From: Gammaproteobacteria bacterium | Lineage (GTDB): Bacteria > Pseudomonadota > Gammaproteobacteria > SZUA-229 | DNA: 64,000 nucleotides | Direction of reading: 5' to 3' | Assembly: GCA_030148865.1 (NCBI GenBank) | Contig: JASBSR010000026.1 | Span: forward strand, 5,001 to 69,000 | Part shown: in pieces, positions 33,109-42,580 of the stretch | How positions within the stretch are numbered: position 1 is the first letter of the stretch | How the letters are laid out: each line of letters opens with the position of its first letter | Notes under the pieces: model-generated | The model's input: the letters and a program-made list of their open reading frames with translations, nothing else | What the model was told of the DNA's origin: nothing | The model's database searches: none | Translations under genes and position numbers: made by a program

Positions 33109-34892
33109 GACACCACCACTTCACGGAACATGCCCGCTTCCATGTGCAACAATAAATGGCAGTGCCAGGCCCAGCGCCCGACAGCATCGGCGGACACTTT
33201 AAAGCTGATGCGTTGCGCAGGCTGCACATTGATCACGTGCTTTCGTACCTGAAAATCACCTTCCGGAGTTTCCAGTTCGCTCCATAAACCGTGCAGGTGC
33301 ATGGGATGCGTCATCATGGTATCGTTATGTAAAATTACGCGCAGGTGCTCACCGTGACGGAAGTGCACGGGGGTTGACTGACCAAACTCCACCCCATCGA
33401 ATGACCATGTGTAACGTTCCATATTACCGGTAAGATGCAGTTCGATCTCGCGTTCTGCACCACGCGAATCTACTGGACCGCCAATGGTGTGCAGGTCTGC
33501 ATAGGTAAGCACACGACGGCCGTTGTTGCGCAGCCCCACGCCTGGGTCATCGAGATTAGTACGTGGCGTATTGACACGCATGTCAGTGCTGGGCCCATAC
33601 TCGGTACGCGCGTGTCGCACTTCGCGGCCAGGTTTATCCAGACCCATTTTCATTTTGCTATGATCCATGCCGGACATACCACCCATGCTGCCGTGATCCA
33701 TACCGGACATACCACCCATGTTGCCCATCATGTCGGCCATAGTTAAGGGTTGTGGCGGATCCAGCGCCGGAATCGCTGCGCTTTGCCCGGCGCGTGCCGC
33801 GAGTGTGCCACGCGCATAACCAGTTCGGTCCATCGACTGGGAAAAAATGGTGTAAACATCGTCTGCCGGGGTAACGATCACATCGTAGGTTTCGGCGACA
33901 CCAATGCGCAGCTCATCAACCGTCACCGGCTCTACATCCTGACCATCGGTTTGCACCACGGTCATTTTTAGTCCTGGTATACGCACATCAAAGAACGACA
34001 TTGCGCCGCTATTGATAAAACGCAAACGCACGCGCTCACCGGGTTTGAAAATCCCGGTCCAGTTTGCATTCGGCGTGTTGCCATTCATTAAATAAGTGTA
34101 GGTATAAGCAGAAACGTCTGCCAGATCGTTCGGACTCATGCGCATCTCGTTCCACATTTTGCGCTGACTTAATGCTGAACTCAGACCTTTATCGGCAACA
34201 TCTTCAAAAAACCTGATCGCATTTGGCTGGTTGAAATTGAAATAGTCGCTCTGTATTTTGAGTTTTTCCAGCACCCGCATCGGATCTTCGTCGGACCAGT
34301 CGGATAATTGCACAACATAATCACGATCGGAACGAATCGGGTCTTTATCAGCAGGATCGATAATGATTGCACCGTATAAACCGGTTTGCTCCTGCAGCAT
34401 GGAGTGCGAGTGATACCAGTAAGTACCGGCCTGCTTCACTTTAAATTGATAGACAAAGGTTTCACCTGGTTTGATACCAGGAAAACTGATGCCGGGCACA
34501 CCGTCCATTTGATAGGGCAGCAAAATCCCATGCCAGTGAATCGAGGTATCCACTGCCATGCGATTGGTGACACGAAGCGTGACCGTGTCGCCTTCGCGCC
34601 AGCGCAGCGTTGGTGCCGGCAGCGAACCATTGACCGTGGTCGCCATACGCGGTTTACCTGTGAAGTTAACCGGGGTTTCATCAATGGTGAGATCAAACTC
34701 GGTGCCACGCAGTATCGGCGCACTGCCATCACTGGGAGCAGCGCCGGCCAGTGCCTGACGTGCAAACGGCGACAGGCCCAGCATCAGACCACCTGCAGCC
34801 AGTCCCTGCAAAAACCTGCGTCGCGGCAAATTCGGCGACTGCATGGGCGTGTTTGGTCGTGATTGCGGGGGCGATTTGGGAAAACGCTTCAT
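33105..34892 (-). CDS. copA: Multicopper oxidase CopA, Tat-exported
   Basis: A 595-residue periplasmic multicopper oxidase of the PcoA/CopA type. The Tat signal LPRRRFLQGLAAGGLML is at about 23-39. All copper-binding boxes are visible: IHWHGILL, WYHSHSMLQEQ, HPMHLHGLW near 540 and WHCHLLLHMEAGM near the C-terminus. A Met-rich insert lies between domains 2 and 3 (MGNMGGMSGMDHGSMGGMSG, about 390-415, an internal DNA repeat), giving extra copper-binding sites. Such enzymes oxidise toxic Cu(I). It leads the copA-copB-cupredoxin unit and is divergent from cusR. Confidence 0.95.
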   Translation of the reverse strand: MKRFPKSPPQSRPNTPMQSPNLPRRRFLQGLAAGGLMLGLSPFARQALAGAAPSDGSAPILRGTEFDLTIDETPVNFTGKPRMATTVNGSLPAPTLRWREGDTVTLRVTNRMAVDTSIHWHGILLPYQMDGVPGISFPGIKPGETFVYQFKVKQAGTYWYHSHSMLQEQTGLYGAIIIDPADKDPIRSDRDYVVQLSDWSDEDPMRVLEKLKIQSDYFNFNQPNAIRFFEDVADKGLSSALSQRKMWNEMRMSPNDLADVSAYTYTYLMNGNTPNANWTGIFKPGERVRLRFINSGAMSFFDVRIPGLKMTVVQTDGQDVEPVTVDELRIGVAETYDVIVTPADDVYTIFSQSMDRTGYARGTLAARAGQSAAIPALDPPQPLTMADMMGNMGGMSGMDHGSMGGMSGMDHSKMKMGLDKPGREVRHARTEYGPSTDMRVNTPRTNLDDPGVGLRNNGRRVLTYADLHTIGGPVDSRGAEREIELHLTGNMERYTWSFDGVEFGQSTPVHFRHGEHLRVILHNDTMMTHPMHLHGLWSELETPEGDFQVRKHVINVQPAQRISFKVSADAVGRWAWHCHLLLHMEAGMFREVVVS

Positions 34893-34998
34893 CGTGCTGG
34901 TTCCTCTGGTCGTGGGTTCACTGGACTGGTGGTCAACTACCGACCAGTCATGTTGACGCTACTATAACGAGCACACCTGTTTCGGGCATGACACCCAG

Positions 34999-35014
34999 AT
35001 TACAAATTTGTCAT
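34999..35014. promoter_or_regulatory. CusR-like box between copA and cusR
   Basis: ATTACAAATTTGTCAT closely resembles the copper-response site consensus (TGACAA-NN-TTGTCA-like inverted repeat) bound by CusR/PcoR. It lies 107 bases before the copA start and 131 before the regulator start, in the divergent region, so it could serve both directions. Confidence 0.6.
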
Positions 35015-35144
35015 CTTCGCGTCATGCTACTGCTAGGCGCGCTCCGCTAATCTGCACCCTATCACACTCCCAGAGAGGCAATCTCTCGAAATAAATTCAA
35101 TATGTTAGCGTACAGCCCAGAGCCACGGTATGATAGCGACAACT

Positions 35145-35825
35145 ATGAAAATACTGATCGTTGAAGACGAAAGTAAAACCGGTGACTACCTCAAACAAGG
35201 TTTGAGCGAAGCCGGGTTTATCGTCGATCTCTGCCGCGACGGCCTCGACGGCCTGCAGCTGGCACTGAGCGAGTCTTATGATCTGCTGATTCTGGATGTC
35301 ATGCTGCCGGGCCTGGACGGCTGGCAGCTGTTGCAGGCACTGCGCAAAGCGGGCAAAGACATACCAGTGATTTTTCTCACCGCTCGCGATCAGGTCGGCG
35401 ACCGGGTCAAAGGTCTGGAGCTGGGCGCGGATGATTATTTAATCAAACCTTTTTCCTTTGCTGAATTGCTGGCGCGCGTGCGCACGCTGCTGCGACGCGG
35501 CAAAACCACAGAGCTGAGTGTACTCACCGCTGCTGACCTGGAAATGAATATTCTCAAACGCAAGGTCACGCGCTCGGGTGAACGCATAGACCTCACCGCA
35601 AAAGAGTTTATTCTGCTCGAATTATTATTGCGGCGTCAGGGTGAAGTACTGCCTCGCTCCCTGATAGCATCGCAGGTCTGGGACATGAATTTTGACAGCG
35701 ACACCAATGTGATCGAAGTCGCTGTGCGTCGCTTACGCGCCAAAGTCGATGAAGGTTTTTCACCGCGACTGATTCGTACCGTGCGCGGCATGGGCTATGT
35801 GCTCGATGTACCGGATGCCGACTGA
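35145..35825 (+). CDS. cusR: Copper/heavy-metal response regulator (CusR/CopR type)
   Basis: A 226-residue OmpR-family regulator. Start set at ATG 35145 ([20 protein letters not shown]). The receiver has the acidic pair, the phospho-acceptor Asp in [17 protein letters not shown] and the IKPFSF lysine. The C-terminal winged helix ends [32 protein letters not shown]. It shares one base (TGATG) with the sensor gene. By context it should turn on copA and its operon in response to copper. Confidence 0.93.
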   Translation: MKILIVEDESKTGDYLKQGLSEAGFIVDLCRDGLDGLQLALSESYDLLILDVMLPGLDGWQLLQALRKAGKDIPVIFLTARDQVGDRVKGLELGADDYLIKPFSFAELLARVRTLLRRGKTTELSVLTAADLEMNILKRKVTRSGERIDLTAKEFILLELLLRRQGEVLPRSLIASQVWDMNFDSDTNVIEVAVRRLRAKVDEGFSPRLIRTVRGMGYVLDVPDAD

Positions 35826-37249
35826 TGATTTGGCAGCGGTCGATCACGATTCGGCTAACACTGCTATTTGCACTAGCATCCACCACCGTGCTGATGTCGG
35901 TCGGCACCATAATCGGTCTTGTGGTGGAAAAACATTTCGAGGAAATGGATCTTGTCGAACAACGCGGCAAACTCAAACTGGTGCAACATGCACTCATCAA
36001 AACCACGACTCAGACCGAACTGACACAGCTACCACAGCAACTTACTGATGCTCTGATCGGCCACCCGGGACTTTCGGTCATCGTGGTCGGACCAGATCAT
36101 GAAACGATCTATGCAACTGCTGGCGCAAGTTTTCCACACGCCTTACTCGATAGCGCAAGCGACGAGAGTGCTGACCAGGTAGAACCCATGCTCTGGAAAC
36201 AGGGCCACCATGAATATTCCGGTATCGCCATGACCGTAGCTACCGGCATAAACAATAAGCTGCACTACACCGTGGCGATAGCGCTGGATATTCAGCACCG
36301 GCGTCAGTTTATGCAACTATTCAAAGAAACGTTATGGGTACTGTTCACACTGGGTATCATGCTGTCGGCGATTCTGGGCTGGGTGGCAGTGCATCAAGGC
36401 CTGTCACCAGTGCGGCGTATAGCGCTGGTGGCGCAAGGTATTTCGGCATCGCAACTGGATGATCGTTTGTCGCTGGATACAGTGCCGAGCGAAGTGCTTG
36501 ATCTTGCTGAATCATTCAATGGCATGTTGTCACGACTCGAAGCTTCGTTTGCGCGCCTGACGAACTTTTCTTCCGATCTGGCGCACGAGTTACGCGCACC
36601 GGTGAGCAATTTAATGACACAGTCGCAGGTAGCACTTTCTAAAACGCGAACGGCTGATGAATATCGTGATGTGCTGGCATCCAATCTGGAAGAATTTGAC
36701 CGCCTCGCGCGCATGATTTCCGATATGCTGTTTCTTGCCAAGACTGACCACGGCCTGATGGTGCCGCAACGTGACCGCATTGATCTAGTTAATGAAATAC
36801 AACAACTGATCGAATTTTATGAACCACTCACAGAAGAATCCGGCCTGAGTATAGCCATCAGTGGCCACGGCAGCACCCTGGGTGACCACTTAATGATTCG
36901 TCGCGCGTTGAGCAACCTGTTATCCAATGCGCTACGCCACACCCCGCGCGGCGGCAAGATCGAGGCCCAAGTCCGTGAAAATGCCAACGGCGAGGTCTCA
37001 GTCTGCATCGAAAACTCAGGGACAGACATTGCCCCCGAGCACATCACGCATCTGTTCGACCGTTTTTACCGCGTCGACCCGGCACGCCAACACAGCGGCG
37101 AAGGTGTCGGCCTGGGGCTGGCCATCACCCAGTCGATTATTGAAGCGCATCAGGGCAGTATTGCAGTGACTTCCAGCAATGGTTTGACACGCTTTGAAAT
37201 TACCCTACCCAACGCCCGACCCGAGCGGGCAGGCACCAGCAGTGTTTGA
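35825..37249 (+). CDS. cusS: Heavy-metal sensor histidine kinase (CusS/CopS type)
   Basis: A 474-residue inner-membrane kinase of the heavy-metal sensor family. It has two membrane helices (about 11-35 and 167-190) enclosing a periplasmic sensing part, then a HAMP linker (HQGLSPVRRIALVAQGIS), the H box DLAHELRAPVSNLMTQSQ with the phospho-accepting His, the N box NLLSNALRHT and the G box GEGVGLGLAITQSII. It phosphorylates the coupled regulator. Translationally coupled to cusR. Confidence 0.93.
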   Translation: MIWQRSITIRLTLLFALASTTVLMSVGTIIGLVVEKHFEEMDLVEQRGKLKLVQHALIKTTTQTELTQLPQQLTDALIGHPGLSVIVVGPDHETIYATAGASFPHALLDSASDESADQVEPMLWKQGHHEYSGIAMTVATGINNKLHYTVAIALDIQHRRQFMQLFKETLWVLFTLGIMLSAILGWVAVHQGLSPVRRIALVAQGISASQLDDRLSLDTVPSEVLDLAESFNGMLSRLEASFARLTNFSSDLAHELRAPVSNLMTQSQVALSKTRTADEYRDVLASNLEEFDRLARMISDMLFLAKTDHGLMVPQRDRIDLVNEIQQLIEFYEPLTEESGLSIAISGHGSTLGDHLMIRRALSNLLSNALRHTPRGGKIEAQVRENANGEVSVCIENSGTDIAPEHITHLFDRFYRVDPARQHSGEGVGLGLAITQSIIEAHQGSIAVTSSNGLTRFEITLPNARPERAGTSSV

Positions 37250-37332
37250 CTATCCGAAAAACCACGCCAAGAAAACGCCATAATTGACTAGCGTTAATGT
37301 GTAGACATGGTTAATCGGTACGGCACCTGACG

Positions 37333-37791
37333 TCACGGTCGCCTGTTATAACGTTGTATAGTACCATTGTGAGACAACTGCAATGTTCTTAATAATGGAT
37401 ACTGCTCTGGAATAGCATTTTTAGCAACCATGCCACCGTCAATTGAGGTTATTTTGCCTCCAGCCAATACATCCCTGTCTTTCGGATGTGAAATAAGAAC
37501 AGCCACTTGTTCTATTTGCATGTTGGGATTTAGCCATGTAAATACTTCATTAAATATATACTTCCTGGCTACGGGAGATTTTTTAGTAAAACGTTCTTCA
37601 CGCGTTACTCAAGAATGGGTATCAATTGAGAGTTCAAAATGGACTAAATGCTCCGTATGTGGGTCAAATGCGATAACGTCTAGCTCCATCTCCCAACCGC
37701 CATGACTTAATTTTCCAACCTTAATATTTCGTTTAACCAGACAGCCTTTCCAGTCATAGTATTCTGCAATTAAGTCTTCTAGATGTGACAT
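37333..37791 (-). pseudogene. Nuclease-like gene with an in-frame premature stop
   Basis: One continuous minus-strand frame from ATG 37791 to 37333 (152 codons) is broken by a single TGA at 37609-37611. The first part reads MSHLEDLIAEYYDWKGCLVKRNIKVGKLSHGGWEMELDVIAFD...LVHFELSIDTHS, with Asp38 and Glu53-x-Ser like a PD-(D/E)XK nuclease core; after the stop it continues VTREERFTKKSPVARKYIFNEVF. The TGA probably replaced a TGG (Trp). Function lost if the stop is real. Family call is tentative. It lies alone downstream of cusS. Confidence 0.65.
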
Positions 37792-38116
37792 GTTTTTACG
37801 TTTAATCTTACCTACGAATAGTGGACACCTTGGTTATGCACATTGTGCGTAGTAAGGAGGGTTCATGAGGGTCATAGTATAAACCTGCCCCGTGCTCGCT
37901 GATAAAGCGAAAAATGGATATCCTTCGCTGACGCTCAGGGATGACGAGCAAGACAATGGCTTCCCTGATAGAACCTTTCAGGGTGACGAAACATATCTCG
38001 GGAACCTCCCCTTCCCCCGGTGGTCTCAGCGATGTGGCCCACCGCAGCCGGCTGCAAAATCAGCACAACGAATACAAAGCTTGCATAGATATTTATTTAC
38101 TGAATAATACTGCCGC
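37792..38116. other. Gene-free interval with a GATGACG-type repeat fragment
   Basis: 325 bases between the nuclease-like pseudogene and the ABC operon. At about 37917-37950 it contains TTCGCTGACGCTCAGGGATGACGAG, which looks like a fragment of a dispersed intergenic repeat; a second GGGTGACGA-type motif follows near 37981. The last 60 bases are A/T-rich and probably carry the operon promoter. No coding frame is supported. Confidence 0.45.
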
Positions 38117-39073
38117 ATGTCTCTTGTCTCTGTTAACCAGCTTGTCCGTTACTACGGCAGCCACTGCGCTGTCGATCGGGTCAGTTTTGAGCTGAATACC
38201 GGGGATATACTGGGCTTTCTCGGCCCCAATGGCGCCGGCAAATCCACCACCATGCAGATGCTGTGTGGCAATCTGGCACCCAGCGCTGGCGAGATTCGCA
38301 TCAACAATATTGATTTGCTGGACAAGCCGCGCGCCGCCAAGCTGGCGCTGGGCTATCTCCCGGAACAGCCGCCTGCATATAAAGAGTTGAGCGTGGATGA
38401 ATATCTGCGCTATGCCGCACAATTACACCACATCAAACGCCCCGAGATCGGCCAGGCCGTGGCGCTGGCGAAGCAGCGCTGCGGTCTGAGCCAGTCCGGT
38501 CGACGTTTGATAGGCAACCTTTCCAAGGGCTATCAGCAGCGCGTCGGCATCGCCCAGGCGATTGTGCATTCGCCGGAAGTGATCGTGCTCGACGAGCCCA
38601 CGGTCGGCCTCGATCCGATTCAGATTCGTGAAATCCGCGACCTGATCACCGAGCTGGGTGAAAGCCACGGCATTATACTTTCAACGCACATTCTGCCCGA
38701 AGTGCAGGCGCTGTGTAATCGTGTGCAGATCATCAATCAGGGCAGACTGGTGTTCGCCGCCGAGATGAGCGAGTTATTGCAAAAGCAGGAGACCGGTATC
38801 TTCGAAGTCGCGTTTGCGCGCGCGCCGACGCTGGACACCCTCAATCAACTGCCCTATGTGAATCGGGTCAGCAGCTCGGACTACGGTCGCTTTATCCTGC
38901 ACACGCAAAACGTGAGCGGGGAACGCATTAGCCAAGACGCGGTCGAGAATAACTGGGGCTTATTACGCCTGATTCCGACCCAGCGTACTCTGGAGCAGGT
39001 GTTTGTCGAACTCACCTTAACTGACAATACTAATACAGATGGTGCTGACACCACCACGGCGAGTGCCGCATGA
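38117..39073 (+). CDS. GldA-like ABC transporter ATP-binding protein
   Basis: A 318-residue ATPase. Walker A is GPNGAGKST (about 35-43), the signature NLSKGYQQRVGIAQAI, and Walker B VIVLDEPTVGLD, all intact. The C-terminal third (VAFARAPTLDTLN...LRLIPTQRTLEQVFVELTL) is the domain seen in ABC-2 exporters of the Gld group. It heads a four-gene set with a permease (overlapping by four bases), a GldG-like protein and a DUF4340 protein. In Bacteroidetes GldAFG is linked to gliding motility, but in gammaproteobacteria the substrate is unknown. Confidence 0.9.
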   Translation: MSLVSVNQLVRYYGSHCAVDRVSFELNTGDILGFLGPNGAGKSTTMQMLCGNLAPSAGEIRINNIDLLDKPRAAKLALGYLPEQPPAYKELSVDEYLRYAAQLHHIKRPEIGQAVALAKQRCGLSQSGRRLIGNLSKGYQQRVGIAQAIVHSPEVIVLDEPTVGLDPIQIREIRDLITELGESHGIILSTHILPEVQALCNRVQIINQGRLVFAAEMSELLQKQETGIFEVAFARAPTLDTLNQLPYVNRVSSSDYGRFILHTQNVSGERISQDAVENNWGLLRLIPTQRTLEQVFVELTLTDNTNTDGADTTTASAA

Positions 39074-39816
39074 TGATCCTCACCATCGCACTGCGCGAGT
39101 TTCGCAGCATGTTTCTGTCACCCCTGGCCTGGACTGTGCTGGCAGTCACACAGCTGATTCTGGCCTGGGTGTTTTTCAGTCAGATCGATGCTTTTTTTGC
39201 GATACAGTCACAGCTGACCACGCTGCCGAATGCGCCGGGGGTGGTCGATCTTATCGTGGCCCCGTTATTACAGGTGGCGAGCATAATTTTATTAATGGTC
39301 AGTCCCTTATTAACTATGCGGCTACTCAGCGAAGAGCGCCGCAACGGGACACTAAGCCTGTTACTATCTGCGCCGGTGAATAATACCGAAATCGTACTCG
39401 GAAAATATCTGGGCATGCTGTTATTTATGCTGCTGTTTGTCACTTTGCTCAGTCTGATGCCGCTGTCTTTATCAGTGGGAACCAGCCTCGACCTGGGTAA
39501 AACTTTCAGCGGTCTGCTGGCGCTGCTATTATTACTCGCTGCATTCACCGCCGCCGGCCTGTTTATGTCGTCACTCACGGCCAGCCCGGTAATCGCAGCG
39601 ATCAGCAGTTTTGGCCTGTTGCTATTACTCTGGATTATTGATCGTGGCGGCGAACAGGCAGATAACATAATTTCATATTTTTCATTATTGAAACATTCTG
39701 CACCGATGTTACGCGGTATCATCGACACAGCTGATCTGGCATATTTTGTTCTGTTTATTATTACCTTTGTCGTGTTGACAATACGCCAAATGGATTCCCA
39801 GCGTTTGCAGAACTAA
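39070..39816 (+). CDS. ABC-2-type permease (GldF-like)
   Basis: A 248-residue membrane protein with about six helices. It opens ALREFRSMFLSPLAWTVLAVTQLILA and has the family element LLTMRLLSEERRNGTLSLLLSAPVNNTEIVLGKYLG (about 78-113). The start overlaps the stop of the ATPase by four bases. It would form the channel of the exporter with the GldA-like ATPase; the GldG-like gene follows one base later. Confidence 0.9.
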   Translation: MMILTIALREFRSMFLSPLAWTVLAVTQLILAWVFFSQIDAFFAIQSQLTTLPNAPGVVDLIVAPLLQVASIILLMVSPLLTMRLLSEERRNGTLSLLLSAPVNNTEIVLGKYLGMLLFMLLFVTLLSLMPLSLSVGTSLDLGKTFSGLLALLLLLAAFTAAGLFMSSLTASPVIAAISSFGLLLLLWIIDRGGEQADNIISYFSLLKHSAPMLRGIIDTADLAYFVLFIITFVVLTIRQMDSQRLQN

Positions 39817-39817
39817 G

Positions 39818-41191
39818 ATGCAAATTAACAAAAAAACACGTTTCCAGCTGCAACTGCAAAAATACATTTTTATAGTGCTGCTACTCAGCATTGTCGCTAT
39901 GCTGGGGTGGCTAAGCACACAGCATTCCACACAGTTCGACTGGACAACGAACGCACGCAACAGCCTGTCACAAAGCAGTGTGGCCTTGCTCAAAACCCTG
40001 CCCGATCCGGTGGTGGTGAACGTCTACGTCAAAAAAGATCCTGGCATTCATCAGGCTGTAGAAGAAATTCTCAATCGTTACAAACGTGTTAAGTCCAATT
40101 TTGAATTTCGCCTGATTAATCCAGATATCGATATTGAGCAGGCCCGACAGGATGAGATCAGCGCTTATGGCCAGATTATTATCAAATATCAGGGTCGCAA
40201 AGAAACCATCACTTCTCTGAGCGAACAGACTATTAGCAGTGCATTACTTCGCCTGAGCCGAAATACTGCGCGCAATGTTGTCTTTCTCAGTGGTCATGGC
40301 GAACGCGACCCGGCATCAGGCGATAATCGCGGTTACTCGACTCTGGCCGCGCAACTAAATAGCAATGGCTTTGCAGTGACTCGTCTCAGCCTGCTGGAAA
40401 AAGCCATTGCTGCGACCACCCGTGTACTGGTGATTGCAGCACCAGCAAAAAATTTACTGGCGGGCGAAATCACACATATCACCAACTACATAGACAATGG
40501 TGGCAACCTGCTCTGGCTGGCTGACCCCGGCGACCTCGCCGGCCTCGACGCGACTGGCAAACAACTTGGCGTAGTGCTTCAGCCCGGCATGGTAGTCGAT
40601 AACAATCTAAATCTACGCACAACTTTACAGATTGAGAATCCAGCAGTGATCCCTGTGCTGGAGTATTTCCCGCACGCGATTACCAAAGGGATAAATTACA
40701 ACACGCTGTTCCCAATGGCACGCGGTGTTGGCTTTAGCGACAATGATAGTCAACATTGGCAGCACAGCGACCTGTTCAGGTCATTTGAACAAAGCTGGAC
40801 AGAAACCGGCGACATCAATAAAAACATTGTTTTCAACCCTGCTGATGGCGATATTGCCGGACCAATCACACTGGGTATGGCACTGGAACGTGACCGACCC
40901 GGTACTGACGATAAGACCACCAGGCAGCGTGCCGTAGTGATTGGCGATAGTGATTTTCTCGCCAATGCCTATATTGGCACTGGGGCGAACTTATCTCTGG
41001 GTATGAATATCTTTAACTGGCTAGCAGGCGACGATAGCCTGATTGCAGTCGAATCAAAGTCTGCACCTGACACCCGGCTAAATCTTGATGATCGCAGCAT
41101 AATGCTCATCGGCTTCGGCTTTTTTATTGTGATTCCGGTGGTGCTCCTGCTGGCCGGTTTTATCATCTGGTTTAAGCGCCGCAAGCGCTAA
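39818..41191 (+). CDS. GldG-like ABC-associated periplasmic protein
   Basis: A 457-residue protein with one N-terminal membrane helix (FIVLLLSIVAMLGWL, about 18-32) and one near the C-terminus (MLIGFGFFIVIPVVLLLAGFIIWF, before a basic RRKR tail). The body is the PF09822 (ABC-type uncharacterised transport) fold: LSQSSVALLKTLPDPVVVNVYVKKDP, NVVFLSGHGERDPASG, and a periplasmic DPGDLAGLD region. It likely anchors an outer part of the exporter. The DUF4340 gene follows after 11 bases. Confidence 0.88.
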   Translation: MQINKKTRFQLQLQKYIFIVLLLSIVAMLGWLSTQHSTQFDWTTNARNSLSQSSVALLKTLPDPVVVNVYVKKDPGIHQAVEEILNRYKRVKSNFEFRLINPDIDIEQARQDEISAYGQIIIKYQGRKETITSLSEQTISSALLRLSRNTARNVVFLSGHGERDPASGDNRGYSTLAAQLNSNGFAVTRLSLLEKAIAATTRVLVIAAPAKNLLAGEITHITNYIDNGGNLLWLADPGDLAGLDATGKQLGVVLQPGMVVDNNLNLRTTLQIENPAVIPVLEYFPHAITKGINYNTLFPMARGVGFSDNDSQHWQHSDLFRSFEQSWTETGDINKNIVFNPADGDIAGPITLGMALERDRPGTDDKTTRQRAVVIGDSDFLANAYIGTGANLSLGMNIFNWLAGDDSLIAVESKSAPDTRLNLDDRSIMLIGFGFFIVIPVVLLLAGFIIWFKRRKR

Positions 41192-41202
41192 TCAATCGCC
41201 TG

Positions 41203-42081
41203 ATGCTTTCGCGCTTACTAACTAATCTTATTCTGCTGGTGATCGTAGTCACGCTCGGTATATTCATTTATGTGTCCAGAGACGATGATGTCGTCAGCCA
41301 TCGTCTGACCGGGATAGATGCCAGCACTATCAACCGTATCGGTATCACGCATAATGGACGCACGCTTGAGTTAAAGAAGTTTGACAACCACTGGCGCATG
41401 CTTAAACCCATTGCAGTGGATGCGAACGATTTTCGCATCAAATCGCTGCTCGACCTGCTTTCGACCGAAAGTTTTTCTGATTACGATGCCACCGGTCTCG
41501 CTCTTAAGCCGCTGGGCCTTGACCAACCTGAAACCACCATACAATATAACGACCTGCTGATTTCATTCGGCATCGACAACCCGGTGAATCACCATCGTTA
41601 TGTGCTTGTTAACAATCATGTGCATATGATTAGCGATCAGTTTTACCCATTGATTTCATCGCAAATCGGTACTCTGGTGTCTCAAAACCTGCTGCCACGC
41701 GATGCTGTCATTACCGGAATGGATCTACCAGACCAGACTTTGCGTAAGAGTGATATCGGCTGGCAAAGTTCTGATATCAGTGTCAGCACTGACGCGATTG
41801 AAAAAACCCTCGATCAGTGGCGTCACGCACAGGCTTTTGGTGTACACACATACAATCCACGTAAATCACTGGGCAGAATCGAGGTCAGTATTGATTCTGA
41901 AGACAGGCCGCTGGTGTTTGAAATCACGGATAAAGATCCGTGGCTGATTATTGCGCGTCCGGATTTAAGTCTTGAATATCATTTCAACCTGGAGTTGTAT
42001 GATCGCCTGCTGCAGCCCGGTGTCGAACCAGAGACTGATACTACCGGGCAGCAGAGCACTCCACCCGCCAGCAGCAACTGA
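41203..42081 (+). CDS. DUF4340-domain protein of the Gld-like operon
   Basis: A 292-residue protein with an N-terminal membrane anchor (LTNLILLVIVVTLGIFIYV) and a DUF4340 body (INRIGITHNGRTLELKKFDNHWRMLKPIAVDANDFRIKSLLDLL...). This domain commonly follows GldG-like genes and is thought to work at the membrane or in the periplasm with the exporter. The C-terminal end is Thr/Pro/Ser-rich. The next gene starts 79 bases later behind its own spacer. Confidence 0.85.
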   Translation: MLSRLLTNLILLVIVVTLGIFIYVSRDDDVVSHRLTGIDASTINRIGITHNGRTLELKKFDNHWRMLKPIAVDANDFRIKSLLDLLSTESFSDYDATGLALKPLGLDQPETTIQYNDLLISFGIDNPVNHHRYVLVNNHVHMISDQFYPLISSQIGTLVSQNLLPRDAVITGMDLPDQTLRKSDIGWQSSDISVSTDAIEKTLDQWRHAQAFGVHTYNPRKSLGRIEVSIDSEDRPLVFEITDKDPWLIIARPDLSLEYHFNLELYDRLLQPGVEPETDTTGQQSTPPASSN

Positions 42082-42160
42082 CCTGATCGCAACAGAGCAA
42101 TACTTCCCCCTTCGATGGTTTGTCGTATAATGCAATACATCCACACTTACCGAGGCTGAT

Positions 42161-42580
42161 GTGAACCGATTTGGCTGGGACTCATTTTTTGTGCGTTTTT
42201 TCTTCGCGCTGTTTGTGGTATTCGCCACCTACAATGCCGAAGGTTTTTCATACTTTCACTGGATCAAGAACAACGTACAGGCACTGACCATTTATATGGC
42301 CTTTGTCGGCGTTGTGCTGATCATCGGCTGGGCGATTTTAATCCGCGCCACCATCGGCTCACTCGGTATGATTGGCTTGTTACTGGCAATCGCCTTTTTC
42401 GGCTTACTGACATGGCTGGTCATCGACGTGCTCGGACTCGATGCCAGCAGCCGCGGCGCCATCACTTACATTATTGAACTCATGATGGCATCGGTCCTGA
42501 GTATTGGCGTTTCCTGGTCACACATCCGACGCCGTGTTTCTGGTCAGGTCGACACAGACGAACTCGATGGCGATATCTAG
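42161..42580 (+). CDS. DUF6524-family membrane protein
   Basis: A 139-residue protein with about four membrane helices, starting at GTG. It begins MNRFGWDSFFVRFFFALFVVFATYNAEGFSYFHW, then LTIYMAFVGVVLIIGWAILIRAT and IGLLLAIAFFGLLTWLVIDVLGL. It fits the DUF6524 family, whose role is not known. Its TAG stop shares a base with the GTG start of mutM, so the two genes are coupled though not functionally related by sequence. Confidence 0.75.
   Translation: MNRFGWDSFFVRFFFALFVVFATYNAEGFSYFHWIKNNVQALTIYMAFVGVVLIIGWAILIRATIGSLGMIGLLLAIAFFGLLTWLVIDVLGLDASSRGAITYIIELMMASVLSIGVSWSHIRRRVSGQVDTDELDGDI

Noticed and set aside
37609-37611. In-frame TGA as a selenocysteine codon (also considered at 45880)
   Set aside because: Neither context carries a visible SECIS-like hairpin, no selenoprotein family fits, and TGA ends many normal genes here (for example the cusR stop shared with cusS). 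Ordinary nonsense change is simpler.
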